A stretch of 12,935 nucleotides of DNA. It comes from Planctomycetota bacterium (lineage in GTDB: Bacteria > Planctomycetota > Phycisphaerae > Phycisphaerales > SM1A02). Of this stretch, positions 12,024 through 12,935 are shown piece by piece. The stretch covers positions 1 through 12,935 of the forward strand of contig JAPULD010000496.1 in NCBI GenBank assembly GCA_027295365.1, in the 5' to 3' direction. Each line of letters starts with the position of its first letter. Position 1 is the first letter of the stretch. The notes beneath the pieces are model-generated. The model saw nothing but the letters and a program-made list of their open reading frames with translations, made no database searches and was not told the DNA's origin. The translations under genes were made by a program, and so were the position numbers.

Positions 12024-12935
12024 TTATTGGCCGCCTGCCCGTTCGCCTCCCTGGCCCGAGGAATACACCCGATCACCCTGCAAATGCCTCACGAGGTATT
12101 CAAGCCTCAGATTGCGGCCATGCTTTGGCGAGCCGTGTCCGGTCAGGGGGTAGAGCATCATGTCGAAGGACTTGCCTTCATCCTGGAGGACCTTCGACAA
12201 TTGCCAGATGTTGGTGGGATGCACGTTGTCATCGACCATGCCGTGCAGGATCAGGAGATTGCCCTCAAGCTGATTGGCATAGGTGAGCACCGAACCGTTG
12301 TCGTAGCCTTCGAGATTCTCCTCGGGCGTACGCATGAACCGCTCGGTGTAGATCGTGTCGTACTGTCTCCAGTCGATGACGGCGCTTATCGCCACGGCGG
12401 TGTGAAAGACCTCGGGGTACTTGGTCAGCGCGAGGGCCGACATGTAGCCCCCGTAGGAGCCTCCATAGACGCCGACGCGTTCGCCATCGATGTAGGCTCG
12501 CTGGGTCAGGTGCTTGATGCCCTCCACCTGATCGGCGATATCCACATCGCCCAGCTTGAGGTACGCCGCGGATTCAAACGCCTTGCCTCGTCCGGTCGTG
12601 CCCCGGTTTTCGATGGTGACGACGCAGACGCCAAATTCCGTATCGGGGTTGGTGGCTCGGTAACGAGCCCTGATGCTCTTGGAAAGCGGGCCTCCATACA
12701 CCGAGAGGACGAGCGGGTACCGGCGATTCGGATCGAAATGCGAGGGCTTGTGGAGCACGCCATACAGATCGGTGACGCCATCGGCAGCCTTGAACGTGAA
12801 CAGCTCGGGGGGCGTGATCCCCTCCTCGATCGCCAGACTCATATCGCTTTCCGCCAGCGTCGCGACCTGCTCGCCTTCACAGGAGAACAAAGTCGTCGTG
12901 GGAGGCGTTTCAATCGTCTCCGCGCGGCTGATGAA
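12024..12935 (-). CDS. S9-family serine peptidase (prolyl oligopeptidase / DPP-IV type), 3' part
   Basis: The frame has no start inside the window; it is open up to 12935 (FISRAETIETPPTTT precedes a TTG at 12890 that is only an in-frame codon), so this is the C-terminal 303 residues of a protein normally 600-800 aa. What is present is the alpha/beta-hydrolase domain: PLVLSVYGGPLSKS (oxyanion region), VVTIENRGTTGRGKAF, and the nucleophile elbow GVYGGSYGGYMSAL, with Ser encoded at 12456-12458. The Asp is in LLILHGMVDDNVHPTN and the His in YPLTGHGSPKHG. The missing upstream part should be a beta-propeller. These enzymes cleave peptides after Pro or Ala and are often exported; the N-terminus that would show this is off the edge. 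It runs leftward to its own terminator. Confidence 0.93.
   Translation of the reverse strand, partial: FISRAETIETPPTTTLFSCEGEQVATLAESDMSLAIEEGITPPELFTFKAADGVTDLYGVLHKPSHFDPNRRYPLVLSVYGGPLSKSIRARYRATNPDTEFGVCVVTIENRGTTGRGKAFESAAYLKLGDVDIADQVEGIKHLTQRAYIDGERVGVYGGSYGGYMSALALTKYPEVFHTAVAISAVIDWRQYDTIYTERFMRTPEENLEGYDNGSVLTYANQLEGNLLILHGMVDDNVHPTNIWQLSKVLQDEGKSFDMMLYPLTGHGSPKHGRNLRLEYLVRHLQGDRVYSSGQGGERAGGQ

Overview
The window is about 13 kb of a moderately GC-rich bacterial chromosome. The mix of genes suggests Planctomycetota: an ECF sigma factor with a membrane-anchored regulator and a PDZ protein, a lysine-tailed HU protein, a secreted protein with a dockerin/EF-hand-like loop, MurQ, an S9 peptidase and a P450. 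This is inference; no rRNA or marker gene fixes the lineage. Shine-Dalgarno-like sites are present on many but not all genes.

Left part (1-3925): the tail of a rightward gene converges on a leftward three-gene cluster: an ECF sigma factor (1953-2576), a one-TM anti-sigma/FecR-like protein (1288-1914) and a membrane-anchored PDZ protein (68-1249). Reading right to left this gives the order sigma, regulator, effector. The 470-base stretch 2577-3046 has no long gene, but on the plus strand it holds a TATAAT box, a GNRA-capped hairpin, a 12-bp long-range helix and a strong intrinsic terminator. I read this as a candidate small structured RNA. A 228-aa protein of unknown family and a tRNA-Ser(GCU) follow, both leftward.

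Middle part (3926-6200): an HU-family DNA-binding protein with its own terminator, a small secreted Gly/Tyr-rich protein, and MurQ (N-acetylmuramic acid 6-phosphate etherase), all rightward.

Accessory part (about 6200-9780): it opens with a textbook REPIN-like element (two GTAG-tagged palindromes in inverted orientation) directly after murQ. Then come a VOC-family gene, an unknown 177-aa gene, a broken copy of the VOC gene's 3' end, and an AT-richer gene for a 492-aa SIR2-domain protein with a novel-looking C-terminal domain. All point right. The VOC 3' end and about 300 bases of following non-coding DNA occur twice, each time followed by an unrelated gene, and a short palindromic repeat occurs four times between the genes. 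This looks like a cassette-like, repeat-built insertion region, and the SIR2 protein is a plausible stand-alone anti-phage NADase.

Right part (9784-12935): a 142-aa unknown protein, a complete cytochrome P450 (10375-11928), and, convergent with it, the 3' part of an S9 prolyl-oligopeptidase-type gene running off the right edge, with a terminator between the two.
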